Positions 42,810 to 51,436 of a stretch of DNA of 64,000 bases are shown one piece after another (the first letter of the stretch is position 1; every line of letters begins with the position of its first letter). Made by a program: the position numbers and the translations under genes. The DNA comes from Flavobacteriales bacterium. GTDB lineage: Bacteria; Bacteroidota; Bacteroidia; Flavobacteriales_F; PHOS-HE28. The DNA is taken from contig JADKJM010000013.1 of assembly GCA_016721005.1 (NCBI GenBank), positions 1 to 64,000 of the forward strand, written 5' to 3'. The notes below the pieces were generated by a model. It was not told the DNA's origin and did no database searches. It worked only from the letters and a program-made list of their open reading frames with translations.

Positions 42810-43433
42810 ATGAGAGCCAACATCAAGATCGGACTTGCCAACATGCTGCCCCCAGCCTTGCTGGCCTTCTTCAACCACATCATCGCGAAGCTCACCGGCA
42901 ACGCGCAGTTCCCCAACCTGCCCATGAGCCTTGTGGACATGACCACCTTGAGCACCTCGCTCAAGAATGCCATCTCCGCCGCCATCGATGGTAGCAGCAC
43001 CGACCGCGCGCACCGCAACGCCGTGGTGCTGCAGGTGCAGGACGTGCTGCGCGTAACAGCGGACTACGTGCGGGCCGAGTGCGACGGCGATGCCGAGCTG
43101 CTCACCACCAGCGGCTTCCCCCTGGCCAAACAACCCGAGTCGCACACGGAGGTGGGCATCCCCAAGAACGTGCGCGCCAGCGCCACCGATGTAAGCGGCG
43201 AGGTGAAGCTGTGGTGGGGCCGCACCGTGGCCGCGCGCATGTTCCGCGTCGAACAGGCCGCCAGCGACCCCACCCTGGGGGTGACCACCTGGAACACCGC
43301 AGGGCAGGTGAGCCGCCAGCGTTTCATCGTCACCGGCCTGGAACCTTACAAGAGCTATTGGTTCCGCGTCGTGGCCCTGGGCATCGACAAGGAAGGCCTC
43401 CCCAGCGACGTGGTACTGGGCCGCCCCGCATAG
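42810..43433 (+). CDS. Fibronectin type III domain protein
   Basis: 207 aa from the ATG at 42810 (MRANIKIGLANMLPPALLAF); an ATG at 42768 would add an Arg/Pro-rich stretch. The N-terminal 110 residues are helical (SLVDMTTLSTSLKNAISAAID, AVVLQVQDVLRVTADYVRAECDGD). The C-terminal 90 residues form an FN3 fold (VPKNVRAS-like start, here IPKNVRASATDVSGEVKLWW, ending GLEPYKSYWFRVVALGIDKEG). No signal peptide or T9SS domain. Such two-part proteins recur in Bacteroidota; function is unknown. It diverges from the XRE gene across the repeat array, and a terminator-like hairpin follows. Confidence 0.8.
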   Translation: MRANIKIGLANMLPPALLAFFNHIIAKLTGNAQFPNLPMSLVDMTTLSTSLKNAISAAIDGSSTDRAHRNAVVLQVQDVLRVTADYVRAECDGDAELLTTSGFPLAKQPESHTEVGIPKNVRASATDVSGEVKLWWGRTVAARMFRVEQAASDPTLGVTTWNTAGQVSRQRFIVTGLEPYKSYWFRVVALGIDKEGLPSDVVLGRPA

Positions 43434-43452
43434 CCCGCAACGCAATACACGC

Positions 43453-43500
43453 CAGCCCCGGCCCCGAAGCAGGAATGCGGAGGAGCCGGGGTTGGTTGCG
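43453..43500 (+). terminator. Probable terminator after the FN3 gene
   Basis: CAGCCCCGGC (43453-43462) pairs with GCCGGGGTTG (43485-43494), with one G-T wobble, followed by GTTGCGTTTTGG. A moderate U-run. Confidence 0.5.
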
Positions 43501-43715
43501 TTTTGGCAGGACCTAGATGTGAACCTGGAAGAGACGGCCTGCCTCCGGCAGGTAAATGCACCGGAAGCTGGTGAAGATGTTTCATCCCGCCTAAGCGGGA
43601 ACGCTGCCAAGTACCCTCTTCGCTGGTGGAGAAGGCGCGGGGTGTGGCGACGAAGTGGGATCGGTTGTGAGGCCAGAAGCCATTGAGTACAAAGGCGCTG
43701 TCGCATCTTTGACAA
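43501..43715. other. Intergenic stretch with palindromic elements before the accessory island
   Basis: It contains CCTGCC-TCC-GGCAGG near 43540 and a minus-orientation TCCCGC-family hairpin at 43573-43600. No gene is supported; a long minus-strand frame here (43355-43900) crosses two real genes and is a shadow. Confidence 0.5.
43573..43600 (-). repeat. TCCCGC-loop-GCGGGA hairpin element, minus orientation
   Basis: Read on the minus strand: TCCCGC-TTAG-GCGGGATGAAACATCTTC, sharing the ATCTTC tail with the element at 41662. Confidence 0.6.
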
Positions 43716-44240
43716 GTGTGTACGGAGCCAGAGCCTTCTACTTTCCAAACGCTTGTTGACTGGCTCAACAAGAATTCCGGCGCGATCCAAGCTGCATCCA
43801 CTGTTGTGCTTGTGGCCATTACCGGTTGGTACGCGATGCTCACGAAGCGATTGGCATCTACTGCACGTGAACAGTTGGACGATGCGCGAACCATGCGCAC
43901 TGAACAACTCCAAGAAAGAAGCGCGCAATTGAATGTTGTGCTAACGAGACTACAAGACTCGCTGTTGAACCTTCCAACGCAATCGGTTAGTCCTCGCCAG
44001 ATTGATCAAGTTTTGACGAACTATGATGAACTCCAGAGGTCGCTAGCCAGCCTTGGACAGGGGCTCCCTGAAGAAGTGAGCAAGGATCTAGAGACCATCT
44101 TGAAATCGCTTCGTGCGCTGAAGCAGGTGACCACCACTGGGTTGAGACTGTCACCCGACGCAGCGAACGAACCACCGATAGCACTGCTTAACTTGAAGGA
44201 AACCACAGCGAGGGTGCTGGAATATCTTGCAACCCCCTAA
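43716..44240 (+). CDS. Membrane-anchored coiled-coil protein in accessory island
   Basis: 174 aa. A membrane segment lies near residues 28-45 (TVVLVAITGWYAMLTK preceded by a hydrophobic run). The rest is long helices with heptad patterns (REQLDDARTMRTEQLQERSA, LQDSLLNLPTQSVSPRQIDQ, LETILKSLRALKQ). No known domain. Membrane-tethered coiled coils are common effector or sensor parts of phage-defence loci. The following Beta-family gene starts 7 nt downstream. Base composition is more AT-rich than the flanks. Function inferred only from context. Confidence 0.7.
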   Translation: MCTEPEPSTFQTLVDWLNKNSGAIQAASTVVLVAITGWYAMLTKRLASTAREQLDDARTMRTEQLQERSAQLNVVLTRLQDSLLNLPTQSVSPRQIDQVLTNYDELQRSLASLGQGLPEEVSKDLETILKSLRALKQVTTTGLRLSPDAANEPPIALLNLKETTARVLEYLATP

Positions 44241-44247
44241 GCCTGAG

Positions 44248-45342
44248 ATGACCATGTTTGACCACAAGCACTACGTCCCGATACTGAAGGCCCGAATGGG
44301 TGAGCTAGGCGCGCTTACTGAACTCCATCTGGAGGCAAAGGGCTCGTTGACCCCAATGCTGTCGATCCCAGCGTTGCCATGGGACTTCGAGAAAGAGGAG
44401 CCTACGAAGAGCATTGATGAGTACATACCTGGGTTTGCTACGAAGATCCATCGCGCGTGGGGGGATGGTCTCGTGTTCATCGAGCTAGCAGAGGTGGATG
44501 GAGAGATACTCCAAGGTGATCGGCACCCGGCTACGGTGGTATTTGATGAAGCTGAGGGTCTTGGGCTGTCGGCAGTTCCAGTTCTCGGTCTTCAACGGAG
44601 CCCGCGTTACTTGCAAAGTGCTCGCGAGGTGATCAAGAAGCAGAAGCGAGGTGCGTGCATAAGGGTAGACAACAGCGACCTTGAGAACCCCGGTGCACTT
44701 AGCAACGGCCTGAACGAATTGATCACCTACTTGGGTCTTCAGCGAGCCGAGTGTGATCTGATCTTCGATTTGAAATTCGTCATGCCGGAAACACGTGGAC
44801 CGCTGATGTTCGCGATGAATACCATCCTGAGTCTGCTACCCGGGATTGAGGCATGGCGTACGCTGACTCTGGCAGCGTCGTCCTTCCCGGACAGCATGAT
44901 GAACATTCCATCCTTCACGTTCCACGAGGCACCACGGGTAGAATGGGACATCTGGACGAGCATGGTTACCAAGGGCGGCATACCTCGGTTGCCAACATTC
45001 GGAGACTATGCCATTTCGAATCCGAGTCCTTCGGGCGAGGGAATAGATCCGCGAATCATGCGAATGAGCGCGAACCTGCGCTACACGTTGGATCGCACTT
45101 GGCTCCTACTGAAAGGACGTAATGTTCGTGACCACGGATACGAGCAGTTCAACGAACTGTGCCGCCGACTAGTGGATGCTGGAGACCTGTTCAAGGGTCC
45201 TCAATTCAGTTGGGGTGACAAATACATACACGACGCCGCAGCGAATGCTGGCGGGCCCGGAAATGCTACGGTCTGGCGGAAGGTCGGAACGTCACATCAC
45301 CTTGCTCAGGTGACGCATCAGATCGCCACCCTTCTCGGCTGA
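44248..45342 (+). CDS. Beta/sce7725 family protein
   Basis: 364 aa from the ATG at 44248, 7 nt after the upstream stop; a frame opening at 44227 overlaps that gene. The opening FDHKHYVPILKARMGELGALTEL matches the Beta protein family, whose members start YxPILKxRxGExxAL, followed by PMLSIPALPWD. Further conserved lines are IRVDNSDLENP, IFDLKFV and the closing GNATVWRKVGTSHHLAQVTHQI. The family occurs in phages and accessory islands. An sce7726-like gene lies convergent and overlapping (45266-45342), a pairing I recall from Sorangium cellulosum (sce7725 and sce7726). No activity is established. Confidence 0.78.
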   Translation: MTMFDHKHYVPILKARMGELGALTELHLEAKGSLTPMLSIPALPWDFEKEEPTKSIDEYIPGFATKIHRAWGDGLVFIELAEVDGEILQGDRHPATVVFDEAEGLGLSAVPVLGLQRSPRYLQSAREVIKKQKRGACIRVDNSDLENPGALSNGLNELITYLGLQRAECDLIFDLKFVMPETRGPLMFAMNTILSLLPGIEAWRTLTLAASSFPDSMMNIPSFTFHEAPRVEWDIWTSMVTKGGIPRLPTFGDYAISNPSPSGEGIDPRIMRMSANLRYTLDRTWLLLKGRNVRDHGYEQFNELCRRLVDAGDLFKGPQFSWGDKYIHDAAANAGGPGNATVWRKVGTSHHLAQVTHQIATLLG

Positions 45343-45883
45343 CGAGTTTGGCTCGGACCGTATCGCGCAGTTCATCCAAACGCAGGTAGTCCGCAAGGGT
45401 CTGCCAGATCTGCTTTCGCGTCTTGGACAACAGCCCTTGCGAAAGTCCACGTTCATGCAGCACCTCCAGAGCCTCTTCGCGCCATAGCAACTGAGCGATC
45501 GAATAAGGATCGAGACTTGGGTTCTTCTTTGGCTTGCGCTTCTGCACAAGTTCAGGACCACCACCTTCGGTAGGCTTAGCGACTACCACACCCCACCACG
45601 TTGGAACCACGTCCTTGACCGAAGGGAAGTACGAGGGCCCTACGACTACAGTAACATGATCGAAAACCTTTGAGTAGTACACAGACTGTTGGGGCAGGCG
45701 TTCCAATGTGTCCCGTTCGCTCTTGATCTCGTAGCCATTGAGCGAGCCGTTCACCACGGCCATGTCGATGCGGACTGAACCCTGGCAGACGCCTAGTTCA
45801 TCAAGGATGCGGGTATCGCTATCATGGCCGTACTCCTTCTGGAGTTGGTCCCTGAGAACGGTGCGAATGTCCCTATCGCGCAT
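45266..45883 (-). CDS. sce7726 family protein, probable PD-(D/E)XK nuclease fold
   Basis: 205 aa. The opening MRDRDIRTVLRDQLQKEYG and the core RIDMAVVNGSLNGYEIKSERDTLERLPQQ match the sce7726 family. The D ... E-x-K arrangement (RIDMA, then YEIKSE) is the metal-binding signature of PD-(D/E)XK nucleases. The C-terminal half is helical and variable. Its 3' end overlaps that of the convergent Beta-family gene by 77 bp, so their expression is physically linked. The likely role is a nuclease component of an uncharacterised defence pair, an inference from fold and pairing. Confidence 0.78.
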   Translation of the reverse strand: MRDRDIRTVLRDQLQKEYGHDSDTRILDELGVCQGSVRIDMAVVNGSLNGYEIKSERDTLERLPQQSVYYSKVFDHVTVVVGPSYFPSVKDVVPTWWGVVVAKPTEGGGPELVQKRKPKKNPSLDPYSIAQLLWREEALEVLHERGLSQGLLSKTRKQIWQTLADYLRLDELRDTVRAKLVSREGWRSDASPEQGDVTFRPSARP

Positions 45884-46043
45884 ACGGTGCTACCGGCATC
45901 GGGTCAAAGGAAACAGAATGTCGACCCGGTTGAATCCGGCCCTCTAAGTTACCTCTCCACAGGAGCAAGTTCATCGGTGTGACTTCGGACACGTCCAAGC
46001 GCGAATACGCTCGGCGTGGTGATAAAGTAAGGTGCGGCCTGAC

Positions 46044-46835
46044 CTAGTGCTTCCTGATCGAATAGCAGTTGGTCTCCACGAGGATCTTATCATGAACCGC
46101 ATTCTTATTCACGGTTTCCAGGATCCAAGCGCGGTCTGCGCTTGAAGCCGCTCGGATGTTGGAATAGGACAAGAAGCTCAGCAGGCGATCACGGTCATCA
46201 GGGTCAGGGAATCGAGTGGGATTTCGAATGCTCGACTGGATCACTGACTTGATCACTTCAATGTCAGCTCGGCTCTCGATGTGGGCGTTGGCGAACCGGG
46301 CATGCTCCCAATATGGGCGTGCCGTTCTTGCCCAGAGCTGACTGAAGATGCTGTCTTCCTTGTCAACGACAAAGACAAAGTGGACACCTCTCGGCAAAGA
46401 ATCGATCAGATCAACGAACTGCTCGTCTTGCATGAAGTAATTCACATGGACCATCATCGCGATATCCACATTCTGCCAAATGTTCGGAAGATGGTCGGAA
46501 ATGCCACCGGCGATTATGGACACATCCGAGAAGAACCCATCCAGGTCAATGTTCCGTCGTGCCGCTTCGCACATGTGAGCATCAATATCGATTGCCGTTA
46601 ATCGCAGGTTTCGATCGCCTAGAGACAGCGCGACCTTATTCGTCAATGTGCAATCGCCACAACCAAGGTCAAGCAGTCGTTTGTGAGTGTGCTGTCGAAG
46701 CAAGTCAGCCACATGCACCGCAGTAATGTCGTTCTCGTTCGAGATCGCGCGGTAAAGCTGAAGGTCGCTGAAGTAGGTGTCCGTCGGCTTCGTGTGAAGC
46801 GCCGAACGGGAAGGCTTTGCCAATGAAAGGGACAT
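46044..46835 (-). CDS. Class I SAM-dependent methyltransferase
   Basis: 263 aa from the ATG at 46835, 5 nt downstream of the transporter stop codon; the frame extends to 46904 within the transporter gene. SAM-binding motifs: RLLDLGCGDCTLTNKVALSLG and the acidic LTAIDIDAHMCEAARRN. Motif IV is not of the DNA-methyltransferase DPPY type, so a small-molecule or protein acceptor is more likely. The C-terminal half is unusual, with WARTARPYWEHARF. It is in a tight operon with a queuosine-precursor transporter and an unknown gene; modification of a 7-deazaguanine-derived compound is possible (inference). Confidence 0.8.
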   Translation of the reverse strand: MSLSLAKPSRSALHTKPTDTYFSDLQLYRAISNENDITAVHVADLLRQHTHKRLLDLGCGDCTLTNKVALSLGDRNLRLTAIDIDAHMCEAARRNIDLDGFFSDVSIIAGGISDHLPNIWQNVDIAMMVHVNYFMQDEQFVDLIDSLPRGVHFVFVVDKEDSIFSQLWARTARPYWEHARFANAHIESRADIEVIKSVIQSSIRNPTRFPDPDDRDRLLSFLSYSNIRAASSADRAWILETVNKNAVHDKILVETNCYSIRKH

Positions 46836-46840
46836 GCTTG

Positions 46841-47536
46841 TTAGAATGGGTTGTACGAAACGTTGTGATCGAAACGATCCTCCTCCTCTTTGCGCTTGAT
46901 CCAATTCACCGCGAGATACGTGAACGGCGTCGCGACGATCTCATAGACCGTCTTGAGCAAGAAACCAGTTCCAACAACGACCCAAAGATCGGCCGTTGGG
47001 AAGATGCCGTAGAACGCAATCACGTTAAAGATGATGCTATCAAGCCCCTCGCCAACTAGCGTGCTTCCGATAGTCCGCGCCCAGAGCATCTTCCCCTGCG
47101 TTCTTTTCTTCATGATGCTCATTACGATGCTGTTCGCGAACGATCCGACCAAGTATGCAATGAATGACGCCACACCGATACGCGGGATGAAAGAGAAGAT
47201 GCTATCGAAGGCTGCCTGATTGGTCCAGAACGGTGCTGGCTCCAGTTTGCTGGCCAAGAAGTAGATGAGGCTCATAAACGCAATGGTGAAGAAGCCCCAC
47301 CAAATCACGCTCTTAGCCTTTCGATAACCGTACACTTCAGTCAGAACGTCGTTGATGATATACGACAACGGAAAACAAAGAATTCCAGCAGGGATTGCAA
47401 GGCCCCATAAAGTGATAATCTTGACAGCGACCGTGTTGCCGACGATCAAGCTGGCAACAAAGAGCATTGCCACAATGTGGAATAGTCTGTAGCCCTTGGG
47501 AGTACTCTGCTCGAGTTCGTTCTTAGGGGTGGCCAT
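46841..47536 (-). CDS. Queuosine precursor transporter (YhhQ/VUT family)
   Basis: 231 aa with about six membrane helices. The family patterns are clear: VGNTVAVKIITLWGLAIPAGILCFPLSYIINDVLTEVYGYRKAK, then FDSIFSFIPRIGVASFIAYLVGSFANS and LWARTIGSTLVGEGLDSIIFNVIAF. These proteins take up queuosine precursors (preQ0/preQ1) in several bacteria. No queuosine synthesis genes are nearby. In this accessory island it is flanked by a methyltransferase (5 nt gap) and an unknown gene (20 nt gap), suggesting use of the imported base in a modification reaction rather than tRNA maintenance. Confidence 0.92.
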   Translation of the reverse strand: MATPKNELEQSTPKGYRLFHIVAMLFVASLIVGNTVAVKIITLWGLAIPAGILCFPLSYIINDVLTEVYGYRKAKSVIWWGFFTIAFMSLIYFLASKLEPAPFWTNQAAFDSIFSFIPRIGVASFIAYLVGSFANSIVMSIMKKRTQGKMLWARTIGSTLVGEGLDSIIFNVIAFYGIFPTADLWVVVGTGFLLKTVYEIVATPFTYLAVNWIKRKEEEDRFDHNVSYNPF

Positions 47537-47556
47537 TATGTTAGGGGTTTGAGAAC

Positions 47557-48468
47557 TTATACCGGTGAGCTGATCATGTCCTGATAGGTGACGGGATTGA
47601 GATTGTTCTTGCTAACGAGATTGGGGTACTCGTGCGCTTGCCAGAACTCCAAATCCTCCCGACGCATCTTTGAAATGGAAACTGCGGTTCCGCCGTGGTA
47701 GTGCAATACGAAGCCCCCGATTTCGCGGTCGTAGTCAAAGATGACATAGGGGTGCAGGAAGAGGCGCTTGTCTCTGTTCTGGAAGACCTTAATTAGCCCC
47801 TTCGTATTCCACTCCTGAAGTAAATCATCGGGAGTCTTTCGCTTCGGGGCTGTGCGCTTCTCCTTCTTACTGCTCTTTACCTCCTTCTGCAAGCGATCTC
47901 GCAATGCTCTCCAGAAGCTAATGGCAACGAGCTCGTCCGCAAAGTAGAATGTGTACTCAGCACTACCCTCTCTGACGTTCTCAACCAGACGTTCTGCCAA
48001 GGTGCACCCAAAATCGTTCTGAAGGAGTTCGGCTGGCTGCCGAGTAATAATCCAGTGCTTCTTGGCATTCCTACTTGCCGTCGCAAGGTCTTGCTCTAAG
48101 AGGGCGGATGACATAGCATCGCCATCGCGCCACTCCGATTTGAGGTTCTCAAAGGAAACGTCGAAATCCTCCTCGAAATCCGACCAGTCAAAGTCACCAT
48201 CGACCTTGGTCCGAACTGCGGAATAGATGGCATCCTTGAGAAGCGTCGGCAACGAACGGCTGTGCTTGTCGCCGCCATGACGAAAGACTTGACTCAGTAG
48301 AGCACGAACGGATCCCGACTTGCCGAAGTAGGTTGTCCCCTTGATCGATGCAATCGCACTGGCCAAATCCAGCTGGTTTCGAAAAAGAGGACCCTTGGTC
48401 TTGACGTGCGGAAGGTGTCGTCGGAATAGGAGCTGCTGCGGGAAGAGTTCGGAACGAGAGGTGGCCAT
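47557..48468 (-). CDS. Hypothetical accessory-island protein
   Basis: 303 aa from the ATG at 48468 (MATSRSELFPQQLLFRRHLP); the frame opens at 48522. I do not recognise it. The N-terminal third contains LDLASAIASIKGTTYFGKSG followed by VRALLSQVFRHGG, which could be a helix-turn-helix. The middle is acidic (DWSDFEEDFDVSFENLKSEW). The C-terminal third ends VLHYHGGTAVSISKMRREDL and is beta-rich. Codon use is more AT-rich than in flanking genes. It is first in the minus-strand operon with the transporter and methyltransferase, so it may be their regulator or a sensor. Confidence 0.6.
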   Translation of the reverse strand: MATSRSELFPQQLLFRRHLPHVKTKGPLFRNQLDLASAIASIKGTTYFGKSGSVRALLSQVFRHGGDKHSRSLPTLLKDAIYSAVRTKVDGDFDWSDFEEDFDVSFENLKSEWRDGDAMSSALLEQDLATASRNAKKHWIITRQPAELLQNDFGCTLAERLVENVREGSAEYTFYFADELVAISFWRALRDRLQKEVKSSKKEKRTAPKRKTPDDLLQEWNTKGLIKVFQNRDKRLFLHPYVIFDYDREIGGFVLHYHGGTAVSISKMRREDLEFWQAHEYPNLVSKNNLNPVTYQDMISSPV

Positions 48469-48581
48469 CCCAGTGCTAACGGTGGTGCAATGTAATAGAC
48501 GAAAGCGCATGGAGGCAACCATATCCTACATGATCACGTCCATACACTTGACATGCTAACACTCTTGTAACATTCAACGCG

Positions 48582-50543
48582 ATGAAATCAACCCTCCTTT
48601 TTGCCGGCGTGGTAGCCCCGGTAGTAGCCTGCAGCCAGATCAAGGTGATCAACACGCTCGGCCCCGGCACCATGGAAATGACCTGCTGGGAAGGCGCAGC
48701 CGCAGCCGCGTTCACGCCAGGAGAGCTCGAGGTGATCCAGCCGGGTGAAACTGCGCAGGTGCGTTGGGTGGGGCCGGGCCAACTGGACCCGGTCACGGGC
48801 CTGCCGCTTGTACGGCCGGGAAGTTCAGACCCCTCCATCGTCATCGGCGACTTTACCGGTGTAGGGGCGCGTTGTGCAGCCGTTGTCATCGAAGTGAATG
48901 TAGGGGGAGCGGACGAAGCCTTGGTCGTTTGGCTTGCGCCCGTGATCCAGGACCCCCTGGACCACACCGACGCCCAAAAACCATCGATCTGGTCGATGTT
49001 GTTGGATGCCAACAATCAGCCTCTTCCGTGTTCCGGTTTCCAAGTGAACAGTGCCTCCCGGGACCGATGGGAAATGGTTGATGGCCAGAACGACGTGTAC
49101 CACCGGCGATGGTTCGCCAACATCATTCCATTGCGTGGGTACGAAGGCCAGCGACTTCTCCTCCAACTCGCCACCTCGGACTGCATTCCGGCTGCGCATT
49201 TCGGATATGCGGCGATGCAGGTGTACCACGTTTCGCTGTCCATCGACCGGCAGGAACTTCCGTGTGCGGGTGGTTTCGTGCTGACGGCACCACCCGGTGC
49301 GTGGACCTACACCTGGACCTGCGATGCCGTGGACGGATCATGGGAAGGCGAGTCGATCACGGCTACCACGCCTGGCACCTATACCGTGACAATGGAAACG
49401 CCTTCGCGCTGCTTGTACAGTATGACGGTGGATGTACCCGCGCAGGAACCAGCGCCGGTTGTTGGACAAGTCACGGTCGCGGGTAAGATCACCTGCGAAA
49501 CCGACGGCGTGGAGATGGCCGCTCCGACCATGGCCGATGTGGAGTCCTATAACTGGTTCGATCAAGCCACCGGGCAATGGGTCGGAGCGGGACCGAAGTT
49601 GATCGCCAAGGCAGCGGGAACCTACATCCTAGAGATCAAGAGTTCGCGCGGAACGACCTGCGACCGAACCCGGGAAGCGGTGGTGGAGGCGGACATGTAC
49701 TTGCCGAGCCCGGCGTTCAGCCTTGCTCGGGCGCATATCTGCAAAGGGGACAGCGTGCAATTGATCATCGACTTCGAGGCGAAGAGTTCCAAGATCGCCG
49801 TGAGTGAATCGCGGGACTTCGGCGACGGCACGGTCGAGGCCATGGCCCTTACCCACGGATACGGGATCCCGGGAACCTATGACGTTGTCCGCAGTTTCAC
49901 GAGGGGGATCTGTCGCGAGGACCATGTGCAGACCCTGATCGTGCATCCGCTTCCTCAACCCGAAGCGCTCATCGTGGCTCATTGTGGTCCGGAGCGTAGG
50001 CAGCGCACCTATGAATTCATTCCGGAGGAAGTACCCGTGCCGTTAACTGCACTCACCATGTCATTGTCCGCATGTGGTGGGCGGTCCATTCCGCACGATC
50101 GGAACGGGATGAACATCCTTGCCAAAGTGCCGGGTGACAGTTGCGTCCACATCCTGATCGAAGCGACGGACACGTTGGGTTGCTCCGGTTCGACAGAGAA
50201 GGAATTCCGTGCCCCCTGGGATCCCGTGGCCGACTTCGTGTGGGAGCGGATCCTTCCACCGGGCGCCTTTCGACTAGCTATTCGAGACTCCAGCAAGCAC
50301 TACATCAGTGAGCAGTGGGTCGCCGATGGTGCGACGATCACGCGGGACACATCCGGCCATGTCGTGCAATTCGACTATCCCGCCCCAGGTGAGTATCTGT
50401 TCAAGTTGGACGTCACCGGCTCACCCTATACATGTCCGGATGTCCAATCGGACAAGGTGACCCTCCGGCAACCGGAGATGGAGAAGTATTTCGGCGCGTT
50501 CCAGTGGCCCACGCCATACGAGCGCACGATCCCCAAACGATGA
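48582..50543 (+). CDS. Secreted PKD-domain protein
   Basis: 653 aa with a short signal-like N-terminus (LLFAGVVAPVVACSQ). Beta-sandwich domains follow: a CUB/jelly-roll-like region to about residue 220, then Ig-like and PKD-like units (TWTCDAVDGSWEGESITATTPGTYTVTME; SRDFGDGTVEAMALTHGYGIPGTYDVVRSF, which has the PKD core). No T9SS sorting domain at the C-terminus (ends PTPYERTIPKR). It is co-directional and close to a MORN-like gene and an SH3b lipoprotein gene. Probably an extracellular or periplasmic binding protein. Confidence 0.78.
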   Translation: MKSTLLFAGVVAPVVACSQIKVINTLGPGTMEMTCWEGAAAAAFTPGELEVIQPGETAQVRWVGPGQLDPVTGLPLVRPGSSDPSIVIGDFTGVGARCAAVVIEVNVGGADEALVVWLAPVIQDPLDHTDAQKPSIWSMLLDANNQPLPCSGFQVNSASRDRWEMVDGQNDVYHRRWFANIIPLRGYEGQRLLLQLATSDCIPAAHFGYAAMQVYHVSLSIDRQELPCAGGFVLTAPPGAWTYTWTCDAVDGSWEGESITATTPGTYTVTMETPSRCLYSMTVDVPAQEPAPVVGQVTVAGKITCETDGVEMAAPTMADVESYNWFDQATGQWVGAGPKLIAKAAGTYILEIKSSRGTTCDRTREAVVEADMYLPSPAFSLARAHICKGDSVQLIIDFEAKSSKIAVSESRDFGDGTVEAMALTHGYGIPGTYDVVRSFTRGICREDHVQTLIVHPLPQPEALIVAHCGPERRQRTYEFIPEEVPVPLTALTMSLSACGGRSIPHDRNGMNILAKVPGDSCVHILIEATDTLGCSGSTEKEFRAPWDPVADFVWERILPPGAFRLAIRDSSKHYISEQWVADGATITRDTSGHVVQFDYPAPGEYLFKLDVTGSPYTCPDVQSDKVTLRQPEMEKYFGAFQWPTPYERTIPKR

Positions 50544-50581
50544 CACCCAACCGCCACTTACATCAAACAAACCCAACGATC

Positions 50582-51436
50582 ATGAAAAGCACGCTGACTC
50601 TTCTTCTCGCCTCCTGCATCCTGACCTCTTCCGCCATCGACCCCAAAAGCTCCAAGGCCAGGACAATCCTGTGCAACAACCTCCACGAGCGTGACACGGT
50701 CGAGGTGGTGATCGCTCTGCGGGTGGGAACGACATACCGCGCACTGAAAGCGTGGCCGGTGGCACCGGGGCTTGACACCCTCATCACCGGGGTACACGAA
50801 CCCGAATTCGTGTACTACGTCCGATACCGCGGCCGCAACGTCGCGGACTACCAATACAGCGGGCCCGACGCCATGCGCTATCGGTTCACACCGCCACTTG
50901 GCGATGCCGGTGATCGCCTTCGCGCCGATGTGAACGGCGTGAACGCGAACGAATGGGTAAGCGGCTTTCCAGTGGTCTTCGACGATACGGATTCGAGCTA
51001 TACGATCGTAGTCGTTGAACCATCGCACTGCAAGGGAAAATGCGTAGATGGTCATGGTCGGGTTTTCAACTTCATGGAATTCTTCGACACGAACTGGAGC
51101 GCTGGAGTGCCCAATGGCAAAGGCCGGATCGAATACGGCGACACGATCGTTACGGCGATCTGGCACGGCGGTGTGCTCGATGGACCGTGTTCTGTCAAAT
51201 TCGGGCGCGTCCGTGATGCGAAGGGCTCATTCGTCAACGGCGCCATGCACGGTGAGTGGCGGTTCGAGGACCACACGCGTGATTGGAGTTTCCGATACAC
51301 CTACAACATGGGCGTGCTGGAAGGGTTCCAGGTACAGCGCATTGACGGAGTGGAGACCAAAGCGTACTTCATCAACGGTGTGCTTGACCCCACGCAGGTG
51401 CATCAAACGTTCAAGCATAATCTGCGGAAGAGATGA
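50582..51436 (+). CDS. Secreted MORN-like repeat protein
   Basis: 284 aa from the ATG at 50582 (MKSTLTLLLASCILTSSAID); the longer frame lies inside the preceding gene. The C-terminal half has MORN-type repeats: GVPNGKGRIEYGDTIVTAIWHGGVLDGPCSVKFGRV, then GSFVNGAMHGEWRFEDHTRDW and NMGVLEGFQVQRIDG. The N-terminal half is a beta-rich domain with paired Cys (CKGKCVDG). Secreted; function unknown. Its stop overlaps the next start (ATGA, 51433-51436), so it is coupled to the SH3b gene. Confidence 0.75.
   Translation: MKSTLTLLLASCILTSSAIDPKSSKARTILCNNLHERDTVEVVIALRVGTTYRALKAWPVAPGLDTLITGVHEPEFVYYVRYRGRNVADYQYSGPDAMRYRFTPPLGDAGDRLRADVNGVNANEWVSGFPVVFDDTDSSYTIVVVEPSHCKGKCVDGHGRVFNFMEFFDTNWSAGVPNGKGRIEYGDTIVTAIWHGGVLDGPCSVKFGRVRDAKGSFVNGAMHGEWRFEDHTRDWSFRYTYNMGVLEGFQVQRIDGVETKAYFINGVLDPTQVHQTFKHNLRKR

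Noticed and set aside
43355..43900. 181-aa minus-strand frame
   Set aside because: Crosses the FN3 gene end and the coiled-coil gene; the repetitive intergenic sequence gives it length, not function.
42588..43928. 446-aa minus-strand frame across the 22-bp array and FN3 gene
   Set aside because: It is antisense to the FN3 gene, low complexity and without domain features.
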